From Pseudomonas brenneri (GTDB taxonomy: Bacteria; Pseudomonadota; Gammaproteobacteria; Pseudomonadales; Pseudomonadaceae): a DNA stretch of 64,000 nt. Shown piece after piece: positions 1-6,954 of the stretch; the first letter of the stretch is position 1; each line of letters opens with the position of its first letter. Both the position numbers and the translations under genes were made by a program. The stretch spans positions 186,001 to 250,000 of the forward strand of contig NZ_VFIL01000007.1 of the NCBI RefSeq assembly GCF_007858285.1, given 5' to 3'. Below the pieces are notes generated by a model, which made no database searches, had not been told where the DNA came from, and saw only the letters and a program-made list of their open reading frames with translations.

Positions 1-1
1 G

Positions 2-274
2 ATCGCCCGCGAAGCAGGGATTGAGGCAGGCACCGTCAAGAAGCGCCTGACCAATGCGATGTTCAAGCTGGGCGTGACGAAGCGTACGGCGTTAGTAGCT
101 GAGGCCATGAAGCGCCAGATCATCACGCCGGTGTGCTTTGTGCTGGCGGCGCTGATCGCCATGCACTCGATGATCAGTGACGACTCGCTGCGTCGTGATC
201 GCCGGGCGCCGGAAAGGCGCATGGCTCAGGTGCGGATGGTGCGCCGGGCAGAGCGTGTTGAGCTGACAGCCTAA
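2..274 (+). CDS. LuxR-type HTH protein, 5' end outside window
   Basis: The reading frame is open from the left edge. Its first roughly 30 codons read as the second half of a LuxR/GerE helix-turn-helix (IAREAGIEAGTVKKRLTNAM, then FKLGV and TKRTALV), in which GTVKKRL is the recognition helix. A hydrophobic stretch of about 18 residues (ITPVCFVLAALIAMHSM) and an Arg-rich tail follow, so the protein may be a DNA-binding domain with a C-terminal membrane anchor. Small proteins of this kind occur in Pseudomonas prophages, which fits the early-phage genes downstream. What it regulates cannot be read here. The true start lies beyond the window. Confidence 0.7.
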   Translation: MAREAGIEAGTVKKRLTNAMFKLGVTKRTALVAEAMKRQIITPVCFVLAALIAMHSMISDDSLRRDRRAPERRMAQVRMVRRAERVELTA

Positions 275-345
275 GCGCTCCAGACTTTTTCACTGATGCA
301 CCTGGTTACCCGGGTGCATTGGGAAATCAAACAGGAGAAAGGAAA

Positions 346-546
346 ATGAACGAAGAACAGATTGAACGAGTTCGTGAGTTAGTTCGGATCGTAGCGAATG
401 ACGACGGTACCGATTTTGATACCGCCTTCAACGTTTCAATGAAAGTACTGAAACTGCACGCTATCGACAACGCTCCGAAGGGCGCGGCCAGTGGGGGCGG
501 AAAGTCTCAGGCCAGGTCTAACCAAGCAGACCATGTTTCGGACTGA
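346..546 (+). CDS. Small phage-type protein of unknown function
   Basis: This 66-residue protein is acidic and mostly helical at its N-terminus, with a low-complexity Gly/Ser/Lys tail. I chose the ATG at 346 over an upstream TTG at 319 because a strong purine-rich site (AGGAGAAAGG) lies just before it. No family is recognised. Its 3' end overlaps the end of the convergent gene at 507-791 by 40 bp, as is common in compact phage regions. It follows the LuxR-type gene after a gap of about 70 bp and may be co-transcribed with it. Function is unknown. Confidence 0.5.
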   Translation: MNEEQIERVRELVRIVANDDGTDFDTAFNVSMKVLKLHAIDNAPKGAASGGGKSQARSNQADHVSD

Positions 547-791
547 GATACGAAAATCCACGGTCCGCCATGCCCGGAAAGCGGAGTAGCGAGCCCCCTG
601 ATCCGCTCGCGAAGCGCGGTTATGTCAAGACTGCTTGATCCGTAATAGGTGCCGATTGGGAGTTTTCGCAACGCCCCGTCGGAGAATGCAATGGTCTTCA
701 TCAACCCCAACGCTTCCATCCCAGCATGAAGATCCTCGTAGTCATCCCATCCGGCCTTCAGTAACTCAACCCGCACCATGTAATTCGCCAT
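507..791 (-). CDS. DUF2622 / GhoS-like small protein
   Basis: This 94-residue protein begins MANYMVRVELLKAGWDDY, a pattern I associate with DUF2622 proteins, the family that also contains GhoS, the antitoxin RNase of the E. coli type V system. The N-terminal beta strand (YMVRVEL), the DYEDLHAGMEALG helix and the ISF/TIAF strand suggest the same ferredoxin-like fold. The ATG at 791 is preferred over longer upstream starts because those extensions have no family-like sequence. No GhoT-like toxin is adjacent, so a toxin-antitoxin role is not supported. Such genes are frequent in Pseudomonas prophages. The family assignment is by eye and moderately sure. Confidence 0.55.
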   Translation of the reverse strand: MANYMVRVELLKAGWDDYEDLHAGMEALGLMKTIAFSDGALRKLPIGTYYGSSSLDITALRERIRGLATPLSGHGGPWIFVSQSETWSAWLDLA

Positions 792-1005
792 AACTGCATT
801 CCTTGTTTCGACAGTGGAAGCCGAAGCATATGGGGTTTCCCTCGCCTGTGGAAAGCGAGGAAACAGGGAGCCTGCCCCTGTAAAACAGGCGCTCCCCTTC
901 CCACCTCTACTCGTCAGCACTCCTCCCCCGCGCCCCATCGGCAACCAGCGGGAGGTATGAGTGTTGACGAATACAGGTGAACAACCCGCCACTTTGGAGG
1001 CGACC
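792..1005. promoter_or_regulatory. Divergent intergenic region with two hairpins
   Basis: This gap separates a minus-strand gene (start 791) from a plus-strand gene (start 1006). Two adjacent stem-loops are visible: CCTCGC (840-845) with GCGAGG (855-860), and GGGAGC (866-871) with GCTCCC (891-896), the latter also having an inner CTG/CAG pairing. Neither is followed by a clear T-run. They could be a leader structure or regulator site; the role is inferred. A segment near 905 (CTACTCGTCAG) recurs near 11763 ahead of another accessory gene. Confidence 0.4.
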
Positions 1006-1428
1006 ATGTCAGCACTACGCAAGGCTCAGTTTGAGCAGGACGAACAACTGCCGCCTCCGGTGAGCGAAACCTCTCAGCAATTGGCTCGCAGCGAATGGCT
1101 GTACAACGCAGCCGAAGAGCTGGCCAGAGGTGGCAGCGTGGTGTTCAAGCGCCACCTGCACCCGCAGCAAGGCGTCACGGCTTACCAGTTCGCACTGGCT
1201 GTCGATGAGTACGCCAACAACCTACTTGCCGACTGCGGCGTCGACGCTCCAGCCCTGGGCTACTTGCTGATCGCTGGGATGGCGGGCTCAAGGGTGAAAT
1301 CGGAAGCACTGGAGCTACTCGGCCAGAGCGACCACCCACTTGGGAAGCTCGGCGAGATTGCCGAACGCCTACTTCAACCTTTGGCTGATGACGCACTAAT
1401 CGCCCAGGCCGAGGACAACGAACTGTGA
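1006..1428 (+). CDS. Hypothetical phage early protein
   Basis: This 140-residue protein is of unknown function. The ATG at 1006 follows a good ribosome site (TTGGAGG), which is better supported than a GTG at 961. The sequence is acidic and helical, without membrane segments, cysteine clusters or a recognised motif. The stop overlaps the next start (GTGA at 1425-1428), so it is translationally coupled to the two small genes that follow, giving a three-gene block of overlapping frames (1006-1804) upstream of the Rad52-like gene. I do not recognise the family. Confidence 0.6.
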   Translation: MSALRKAQFEQDEQLPPPVSETSQQLARSEWLYNAAEELARGGSVVFKRHLHPQQGVTAYQFALAVDEYANNLLADCGVDAPALGYLLIAGMAGSRVKSEALELLGQSDHPLGKLGEIAERLLQPLADDALIAQAEDNEL

Positions 1429-1616
1429 GCCCCTATGTTGAGATCGATAAAGCGCTGTTTGCGCTTGAAGATCCAGATAAGCCCGCCATCGACGAGATCT
1501 TGGCCGAGGGTTTGATCGTGCGCCACTTCACCTCGGGCGCCATCAACGCAGAAGAATTTCATTGGTATAGCGCACGCCTCCTGGATGTCAGCCGGCGGCG
1601 TAAGGAGAAGGCATGA
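1425..1616 (+). CDS. Small hypothetical phage protein (GTG start)
   Basis: This 63-residue protein starts with GTG overlapping the previous stop, and its own stop overlaps the next ATG (1613-1616). The overlaps on both sides are the main evidence that it is real. The composition is acidic in the middle and basic at the C-terminus (SRRRKEK). The central segment (EEFHWYSARLLDVSRRR) is probably helical. No family is recognised and no function is assigned. Confidence 0.5.
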   Translation: MSPYVEIDKALFALEDPDKPAIDEILAEGLIVRHFTSGAINAEEFHWYSARLLDVSRRRKEKA

Positions 1617-1804
1617 CTACCGCACCGGTTAAATCCCTGATCGACGAGCAGCTCGAAGATATCAGCGCTCATAACCTTCGCGAGGCCTACAGCCTGGCCG
1701 AACGCCGCGGCTTCTTCGGTGCGCCAGTTGAGCAGTACGTAGAGCCTGGCTACGGCGGTCGAGTGCTTCAAGTACTCCGCTATAGGGTTCAGCAGCAGCG
1801 CTGA
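1613..1804 (+). CDS. Small hypothetical phage protein
   Basis: This 63-residue protein is the third of three overlapping frames; its ATG overlaps the preceding TGA. A helical N-terminal half (DEQLEDISAHNLREAYSLAE) is followed by a Gly/Tyr-containing stretch (EPGYGG) and a short basic tail. No known family is recognised. It may act with its coupled neighbours, but nothing in the sequence says how. It ends 73 bp before the annealing-protein gene. Confidence 0.45.
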   Translation: MTTAPVKSLIDEQLEDISAHNLREAYSLAERRGFFGAPVEQYVEPGYGGRVLQVLRYRVQQQR

Positions 1805-1849
1805 CTTTACACCCGGCCCTTTCAACTCCCCCACTCAGTCACTTTGAAC

Positions 1850-1871
1850 GCTGCGATCAACGCGGCAAGGA
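1850..1871 (+). promoter_or_regulatory. Hairpin abutting the ribosome binding site (copy A)
   Basis: A 6-bp stem (GCTGCG 1850-1855 with CGCGGC 1861-1866, one G-U pair, loop ATCAA) is followed directly by AAGGAC, six bases before the ATG at 1878. The same layout, with different stem and loop bases, recurs at 9449, 10183 and 12244. It could control access to the Shine-Dalgarno sequence. Confidence 0.55.
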
Positions 1872-1877
1872 CTCCTC

Positions 1878-2603
1878 ATGTCGACGAACATGCAGATTTG
1901 GGAAAAGGTCTGCACGACCGATACCCGCTATACAAAACCTGCCGAGGTTGGCGGTCAGAAGATCACCAGTCTGAACGGTACCGCGATGATCATGAAGGCG
2001 ACCGAAGTGTTCGGTCCTGTAGGGATCGGGTTCGGTTGGTCAGTCATCGAGGAGCGCTTCGACGAAGGCGCTGAAATGGTCAGCGGTGAAGGAGACAAGC
2101 GCCTGGTACTGGGTCGCGAACTGAACCACACCATCAAGATCCGCTTCTGGTTTGAGTTGGATGGCAAACGCGGCGAGATAGAGCAATACGGCTGCACGCG
2201 CTACCTCTACAAGTCGAAGTTCGGTACGACTACCGATGGCGAGGCGCCAAAGAAGTCGCTCACCGATGCAATCAAGAAATCATTATCAATGCTCGGTTTC
2301 AGTGCCGACGTGTTCCTTGGGATGTTTGACGACGCCGAGTACGTCAACCAACTGAAGGATGAAGAACTGATCGAGCAAGCTGAAGATCAAGAAGCCGAGA
2401 AAGCTCGCCAGCAGCAGGAACGCCTGGACTACATCAAATCAGTCATCGACACGATGGCCGGTGCCCAGTCTCCTCAGGAACTGAAAAAGATCCATGACGT
2501 GGCGGTGCGCAAACTCACCCTACGCAAAGACACCAAGGGCGCCGAGCGCGTCTCGCTGGAATGGAAGCGAATCACCGACGCCGATAAGGAGGTTGCAGCA
2601 TGA
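1878..2603 (+). CDS. Rad52-like phage single-strand annealing protein (probable)
   Basis: This 241-residue protein has a Rad52/Sak-like core. The segment SLTDAIKKSLSMLGFSADVF around residues 127-146, followed by DDAEYV, matches the Rad52-family pattern in which a conserved TDAxKR helix is followed by a Gly-rich turn and DxxYv. The C-terminal third (about 165-241) is charged and helical, as in phage annealing proteins. The expected role is annealing complementary single strands in phage recombination. It overlaps the next gene by 4 bp (ATGA), so the two are coupled, and it is preceded by the hairpin-RBS element at 1850. A related annealing family such as Sak3/DUF1071 remains possible. Confidence 0.65.
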   Translation: MSTNMQIWEKVCTTDTRYTKPAEVGGQKITSLNGTAMIMKATEVFGPVGIGFGWSVIEERFDEGAEMVSGEGDKRLVLGRELNHTIKIRFWFELDGKRGEIEQYGCTRYLYKSKFGTTTDGEAPKKSLTDAIKKSLSMLGFSADVFLGMFDDAEYVNQLKDEELIEQAEDQEAEKARQQQERLDYIKSVIDTMAGAQSPQELKKIHDVAVRKLTLRKDTKGAERVSLEWKRITDADKEVAA

Positions 2604-3163
2604 CCCAGCTCTACACCCTCACCGGCAAGCTCGCCGAACTACAAGCGATGGCCGACACCGATGACGAAGGCCTGAAAGAAGCTTTGCAGCACGCCATGGA
2701 CGAGATTCAAGGTGAGTTCAGCGACAAAGCGGAAAGCGTTGTCATGTTGAGTCGGAACATCCAGGGCGATATCGACGCAATAGAAAAAGAGGTCGACCGA
2801 CTGAATGAGCTCAAGCGCATCCGGAAGAACACCGTCGGCAAGCTCGACGAGTACTTGCGCAATAACATGGAGGCCGCCGACATAAAAACGATCAGGCGCC
2901 CCCTGTTCACAATCACGCTGGCTCTAGCCCCCGAAAAAGTTATCGTCGATAAAGAGGACGATATCCCGGACGACTTTATCGACACCAAAACCGTGTTCTC
3001 TCCCGACAAGCGCGCCATCGCGGCCAAGCTCAAGGAAATCCGAGAGCACAACGTAGCCGTACGAAAACGCATGGCCGCCGGTGAAGACGCAGAACACGAA
3101 CTGCTCGAAGAGCCCATCTGGGCGCATCTCGAGCGTGGTGACAGCTCCATACGGATCAAGTAA
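2600..3163 (+). CDS. Siphovirus Gp157 family protein
   Basis: This 187-residue protein matches the Gp157 family of siphovirus early proteins. It has an N-terminal coiled-coil (about 1-95) with the repeated pattern DAIEKEVDRLNELKRIRKNT, then a compact C-terminal domain beginning at TIRRPLFTITLALAPEKVIV and containing DIPDDFI. The family was first described in phages of Streptococcus thermophilus and was proposed there to affect phage resistance, but its biochemical role is not settled. It is translationally coupled to the Rad52-like gene, as in many prophage early regions, which suggests a role in recombination or replication of the element. Confidence 0.75.
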   Translation: MTQLYTLTGKLAELQAMADTDDEGLKEALQHAMDEIQGEFSDKAESVVMLSRNIQGDIDAIEKEVDRLNELKRIRKNTVGKLDEYLRNNMEAADIKTIRRPLFTITLALAPEKVIVDKEDDIPDDFIDTKTVFSPDKRAIAAKLKEIREHNVAVRKRMAAGEDAEHELLEEPIWAHLERGDSSIRIK

Positions 3164-3193
3164 GACGCCGTAATTTTGTAGCAAAAGTGGCGC

Positions 3194-3209
3194 TATGACG
3201 GCGGTCATA
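3194..3209 (+). promoter_or_regulatory. Perfect inverted repeat, candidate operator
   Basis: TATGAC-GGCG-GTCATA is a perfect 6+4+6 palindrome in the 100-bp gap before the gene at 3265. Its size and symmetry suit a dimeric phage repressor or activator site. No matching regulator can be named. Confidence 0.4.
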
Positions 3210-3264
3210 CGCTTCGGGCCATTTCGGCCTGCACTCATACGCACTTTACTTAAGGATGAGTATC

Positions 3265-4041
3265 ATGAACGATGATTTGAAGCAGTCAGGCTCTACTACT
3301 ACCTCGCAAACCACCACCTCGTTAGAGCAGGTTAAAACCGGCAGGGTCTTGGATTTCACCTGGGCGCCAAACGCCAACACAACGACCACCACCGTCTCGG
3401 CGGACTTTGTCGACTACAAGGTCGACACCTCCCAGGGCAACCCTACTGGAGACAGCCACTCCATCGCCCGATTTACCTATGTCCAGGGAAAAGGCGGTGG
3501 CCAGATCAGTCAGTTATTTCTCGAAGAGATGCGTGCCGGCGTACGTGCCAACACCCAGATCGGGCTGATGGTAGGACGCAAATGGGTTCTGGATCCCAAC
3601 GCTGAAGTATCAGGCAGCATCGGCACCTACGTGGTCGAGCAATTCGATGACATGCGTGCCAGTGTCAATTATGTCGGCGCCTTCGCGCGCGTCTTCGCCG
3701 ACCCGCGAATGGTCAGCTACCACGCTGGGGGCCACGTACACACCAACGTCTCCATCACCGGCAGCAGACCACTGACTATGGCGGACTCAGGTAAGTCGAT
3801 CCTGGTCATCAGCGATACAGACGTCACGCTCACAGTTGGTGATGACGTGACTGAGGGATTCAAGGTGAATCTAATCCAGGCGGCCGCTGGCAAGGTCAAC
3901 ATCGCCGTATCGAGTAGCCATGTGATCTACAGCAATGCAGGGAGTCGCACACGCACGCTCAACCCATTAGATGAGCTGGAAGTCAGTACCTTCCCATTCG
4001 GCCCTGTGTTCCTGGCTTTCCGGGTCAGACCTACTGCCTAA
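3265..4041 (+). CDS. Phage virion-type domain protein, function unknown
   Basis: This 258-residue protein starts at the second of two ATGs, because the AAGGA at 3252-3256 is well spaced from 3265 and overlaps the ATG at 3256. The N-terminus is Ser/Thr-rich low complexity. The C-terminal part, from about residue 165 (PLTMADSGKSILVISDTDVT), resembles the small beta domains found at the ends of phage tail or head decoration proteins: repeated short strands, a DSGK turn and a hydrophobic terminal strand. The protein is isolated among early genes and follows an operator-like palindrome, so it may be an independently expressed cargo gene. I cannot name a family. Confidence 0.5.
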   Translation: MNDDLKQSGSTTTSQTTTSLEQVKTGRVLDFTWAPNANTTTTTVSADFVDYKVDTSQGNPTGDSHSIARFTYVQGKGGGQISQLFLEEMRAGVRANTQIGLMVGRKWVLDPNAEVSGSIGTYVVEQFDDMRASVNYVGAFARVFADPRMVSYHAGGHVHTNVSITGSRPLTMADSGKSILVISDTDVTLTVGDDVTEGFKVNLIQAAAGKVNIAVSSSHVIYSNAGSRTRTLNPLDELEVSTFPFGPVFLAFRVRPTA

Positions 4042-4399
4042 CGATACATTGCGCGCTGACAGAGGTGGATCTTACTGCCAGCGCCGTAATCACCGACAGA
4101 CCTGGCTCGCGCTGCAGGCCAGCGGAATAGAAGAGGTAGGCCATGGTCAAGAGTCTAAGGGAGCCGACGGCGAGAACAATCAAAAAGCGCAAGAAGGAAG
4201 TCCCGCTGTGCATCGAGAGTTCACAGTTGAAGTGGCCAAAATGTTCTAGCCAAACTTAAAGCGAATCATCGATGCCGATGGCATGAACCACGAGCAGGAC
4301 ATTCACCTGACGCTGATGTGGAACTGGATCGCCACCGACTCCAAAACTGCAGCGCGAGGGATACAACAGCCATTAAATATAGCTGTCAGGTTGATACAT
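4042..4399. pseudogene. Gap with degraded coding sequence
   Basis: This stretch has no convincing full gene. In one plus frame the region after a stop at 4247-4249 reads as protein-like sequence (RIIDADGMNHEQDIHLTLMW, then NWIATDSKTAARG) to about 4362 with no start of its own, which suggests the remains of a longer gene interrupted by stops. The parent family was not recognised. It lies between two unrelated cargo genes, consistent with decay at an insertion boundary. Confidence 0.3.
4143..4259 (+). CDS. Possible 38-residue basic micro-protein
   Basis: A short frame starts at ATG 4143 after GAAGAGG and encodes a basic peptide (ARTIKKRKKEVP, then two cysteines near the end). It is too short to judge by itself. 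The spacing of the GAGG site and the Lys/Arg richness are the only support. Confidence 0.25.
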   Translation: MVKSLREPTARTIKKRKKEVPLCIESSQLKWPKCSSQT

Positions 4400-5002
4400 T
4401 TATTCCTGAACAGTAGTTGATGGCTGCCTCAATACAACTTTAAACAACCATCCACCGCCTACAACAACGACTGTCGCTACCGCCGACAGTATGAGAAAAA
4501 AAACCGACCACAAACGCTCGTATTCAAGTTTCACTGCAACGCTATTATCACTTACCAATTTAGCCAGCGCATCATAATCTTTTCTAAGCATCGGAACAGA
4601 TAGCGCACGCTCAGGCGTCGTAGAAATTGAACTTTCCAATAGAGTTAAACGAGTGTCGATAGTCGCCACTTTAGATTCAAGCGCTTTAATCAATGCACCT
4701 TGCTGGTCAGAAACCACTGGAGTTCCGAGCGAAGACATTAACGCTTTCAAAGCCAGAATTTCTTTTTGTAAGTCCATAATTTTTTGAGAGGGCACCGCTG
4801 GCTCGGTCACACTTTCCATACTAATTCGAGCAAATGTAGCTGCTTTCTCCCTAATTTCAAGAAAACCTTGAAATGACGCAAAAGATGTGATCACACCAAC
4901 TACAATAACTACAGCCATAGATGAAAGCTTTAAATACCACGAAGCCTTTTGATAGCTATTTTGGCCTATGCCTTTACTCCTTAAGTATTCTTCCGCGTTC
5001 AA
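4400..5002 (-). CDS. Two-pass membrane protein with periplasmic coiled coil
   Basis: This 200-residue protein has hydrophobic segments at about 27-48 (LSSMAVVIVVGVITSFASF) and 163-190 (VFFLILSAVATVVVVGGGWL) and a roughly 115-residue helical, heptad-like segment between them. The predicted topology is both termini in the cytoplasm and the coiled coil in the periplasm. It starts with TTG at 5002, preceded on its strand by AAGGAT seven bases upstream. It is more AT-rich than its neighbours and points against them, the usual signs of an independently acquired phage cargo gene. Superinfection exclusion is possible but only a guess; no family is recognised. Confidence 0.6.
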   Translation of the reverse strand: MNAEEYLRSKGIGQNSYQKASWYLKLSSMAVVIVVGVITSFASFQGFLEIREKAATFARISMESVTEPAVPSQKIMDLQKEILALKALMSSLGTPVVSDQQGALIKALESKVATIDTRLTLLESSISTTPERALSVPMLRKDYDALAKLVSDNSVAVKLEYERLWSVFFLILSAVATVVVVGGGWLFKVVLRQPSTTVQE

Positions 5003-5104
5003 AATCGATCCTTACTATGTGTCAAAAAGCCATCAGACGAACTTCACATTATCACATGCTCGCTTTCCGGTCACGGAGGGCGGCGCCTACCTGAGGTAAA
5101 CGCA

Positions 5105-6112
5105 ATGCCCGTACTTCACAGCGCAATCCACAAGATCGACAAGAAGCCAGACGGCACCCCGGCCGTTCTGTTCCTTGGCGGCGCCGAGCAAGTCGAAAGC
5201 CAGGCCCGCGACGATCTGATGCAACAGTTCAACGAAAGCTACAACGGTACCACCGGCAAGGGCTGGGGCTTCTTCCATGCCGAATCAGGTGCCTTCCCAC
5301 TCAGCGGCTGGCTCGGCAAGTACCTGACTGGAGTCGGTGACTTCCTCAAATTCAGCACCATTGCTGCCGAGCACCTGGTCAAGCTCATGGAAGAGTCGAA
5401 CCTCACCACCGGCGGGCACGCCCTCTTCTGCCATTACCAGCAAGGCCTGACCGAATACCTGGTCATCGCCCTGGTGCAGGAAACCGAAGCCGTGACCATG
5501 ACCGAGGAACTCAGCCTTCTGACGGTTAAGCGCCTGGACTTGGATCACATCCGCCTGGCCGCGCGCATCAACCTCAGTGAATGGAAAAGCAACCCGCAGT
5601 CGAAGCAATACATCTCGTACATCAAGGGCAAGCAGGGCCGCAGGATCAACGAGTACTTCCGCGACTTCATCGGTTGCCAGGAAGGGATCGACGGCCCAAG
5701 CGAAACCCGGACCTTGCTCAAGGCGTTCAGCGACTTTGTTGAAAGTGAGGATCTGCCTGAAGAGTCGGCACGCGAGAAGACACACACGCTGGTCAGCTAC
5801 TCCATGGCCCAGGCCAGGCTGGGCGAGCCGATCACCCTTGGCGATTTGTCGGAGTTGATCGACGAGGACCGCCCGAAGAACTTCTACGACTTCATCAAGG
5901 CAAAGGACTACGGACTTTCCGAGACCCTGCCACCGGACAAAAAGACGCTCAACAAATTCCGGCGCTTTACCGGCCGGGCGGAAGGCATGTCGATCAGCTT
6001 CGAGGCGCACCTGCTGGGCGACAAGATCGAGTTTGACCCAGCCGGAGGCACGCTGACATTGCGCGGCCTGCCTACTCAGCTAACCGAGCAGCTCAAGCGC
6101 GCCTCTCTCTAA
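5105..6112 (+). CDS. yejK: YejK/NdpA-type nucleoid-associated protein, element-borne
   Basis: This 335-residue protein has the full length of the YejK/NdpA family. Recognisable blocks include KGWGFFHAESGAFPLSGWLG, LTVKRLDLDHIRLAARINLS, EYFRDFIGCQEGIDGPSETR and RRFTGRAEGMSISFEAHLLG. The family is described as nucleoid-associated, with the E. coli protein binding DNA in the nucleoid fraction. The start has a GAGG site eight bases upstream. The gene lies inside the integrated element, while pseudomonads normally carry a core copy elsewhere, so this is probably a second, element-encoded paralogue that could compact or silence element DNA; that role is inferred. Confidence 0.85.
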   Translation: MPVLHSAIHKIDKKPDGTPAVLFLGGAEQVESQARDDLMQQFNESYNGTTGKGWGFFHAESGAFPLSGWLGKYLTGVGDFLKFSTIAAEHLVKLMEESNLTTGGHALFCHYQQGLTEYLVIALVQETEAVTMTEELSLLTVKRLDLDHIRLAARINLSEWKSNPQSKQYISYIKGKQGRRINEYFRDFIGCQEGIDGPSETRTLLKAFSDFVESEDLPEESAREKTHTLVSYSMAQARLGEPITLGDLSELIDEDRPKNFYDFIKAKDYGLSETLPPDKKTLNKFRRFTGRAEGMSISFEAHLLGDKIEFDPAGGTLTLRGLPTQLTEQLKRASL

Positions 6113-6127
6113 CGTTTCGGGATGGTG

Positions 6128-6385
6128 TTAAGCGGGGACGATAGTTAGATGAGCAAAATAGTTGTGATCGACAACCATTGCACGACCTTCTTCCGTCTCC
6201 GAAATACGGCCGAGATATTTGGCGTTAGTCCCGGCCGTATAGACCTCGTCACCATCAATTCGATATAGAAGCTCTCCGGTATCACTTCGCACAAATTCAT
6301 CCTCGTCGATACGACCAATTAGTGGAGCCATTGGGCCTCGTCCCGAATAAACGCTGTAGCGACCCTTTGTAAAATCGATAGCCAT
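6128..6385 (-). CDS. Small protein with three internal LxGRI-type repeats
   Basis: This 85-residue acidic protein has a strong ribosome site (AAGGAG) six bases before ATG 6385. It contains three short related units, PLIGRIDEDEFV, ELLYRIDGDEVY and KYLGRISETEEG, spaced about 18 to 20 residues apart, suggesting a small repeated beta-hairpin fold. It lies 49 bp downstream of the transglutaminase-like gene on the same strand and ends 15 bp from the convergent yejK stop. The two minus-strand genes probably form an operon. No family is recognised. Confidence 0.5.
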   Translation of the reverse strand: MAIDFTKGRYSVYSGRGPMAPLIGRIDEDEFVRSDTGELLYRIDGDEVYTAGTNAKYLGRISETEEGRAMVVDHNYFAHLTIVPA

Positions 6386-6434
6386 TTGAATCTCCTTGAT
6401 CCGGCTCCATGCCGGTCACCTGTAATAGCCCATA

Positions 6435-6905
6435 TCACTGTACAGCGCCAGATGGCGGCAAGTGAGATGCGAGTGCTTTGTATGCTTCAGAGAAGTAACC
6501 CCTGAATAGCGGATCACCGGAAAACTTCACGCGGTAGTCTGCTACCTCTGGCTCATCCATCATTTCAAATGTACTGAGAAAGGCATCCTGCTCAGAAATT
6601 AGTATCTCGGGCTGGTTGTACTCCTCAAATTGGCTCCCAGTGATATCTATCTGTAAATGTCCAAGCTTTAGCCAGACGTGAGAGCCAAGCTCGCCTCTGT
6701 GGCCACCACATGCCCCAGAGATTCTAAGAGCACCTGGCAGCCCCTTGTCCGTTAGGTATGTTGCCAACAATGCAGATGAGTCATCACAGCATCCTGCTGG
6801 AAACCTCTTGCTAATCGATATCTGGAAAAAGAAACCGCTTTTTACCAATTCGTGAAGTGCGGACCTGAAGGTTTTCACCTCTTTAAGCAGTTCATTTCGA
6901 TCCAT
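6435..6905 (-). CDS. Transglutaminase/papain-like fold protein, predicted
   Basis: This 156-residue protein starts at 6905 with a GGAG site upstream; longer starts would run into unrelated sequence. Three blocks suggest a papain-like catalytic triad: GCCDDSSALLATYL (Cys39 or Cys40 at the start of a helix), GSHVWLKLG (His76) and LQIDITGSQF (Asp87). This Cys, then His in a strand, then Asp order is typical of transglutaminase-like and arylamine acetyltransferase-like enzymes, though the protein is small. The substrate is unknown. It pairs with the downstream repeat protein and is divergent from the PAPS-reductase-like gene 50 bp away. Peptidase or amide-modifying activity is inferred. Confidence 0.5.
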   Translation of the reverse strand: MDRNELLKEVKTFRSALHELVKSGFFFQISISKRFPAGCCDDSSALLATYLTDKGLPGALRISGACGGHRGELGSHVWLKLGHLQIDITGSQFEEYNQPEILISEQDAFLSTFEMMDEPEVADYRVKFSGDPLFRGYFSEAYKALASHLPPSGAVQ

Positions 6906-6954
6906 CTGACATCTCCATTTCGAATCGCTCCGAATATACCTGCGAGGATCCCCT

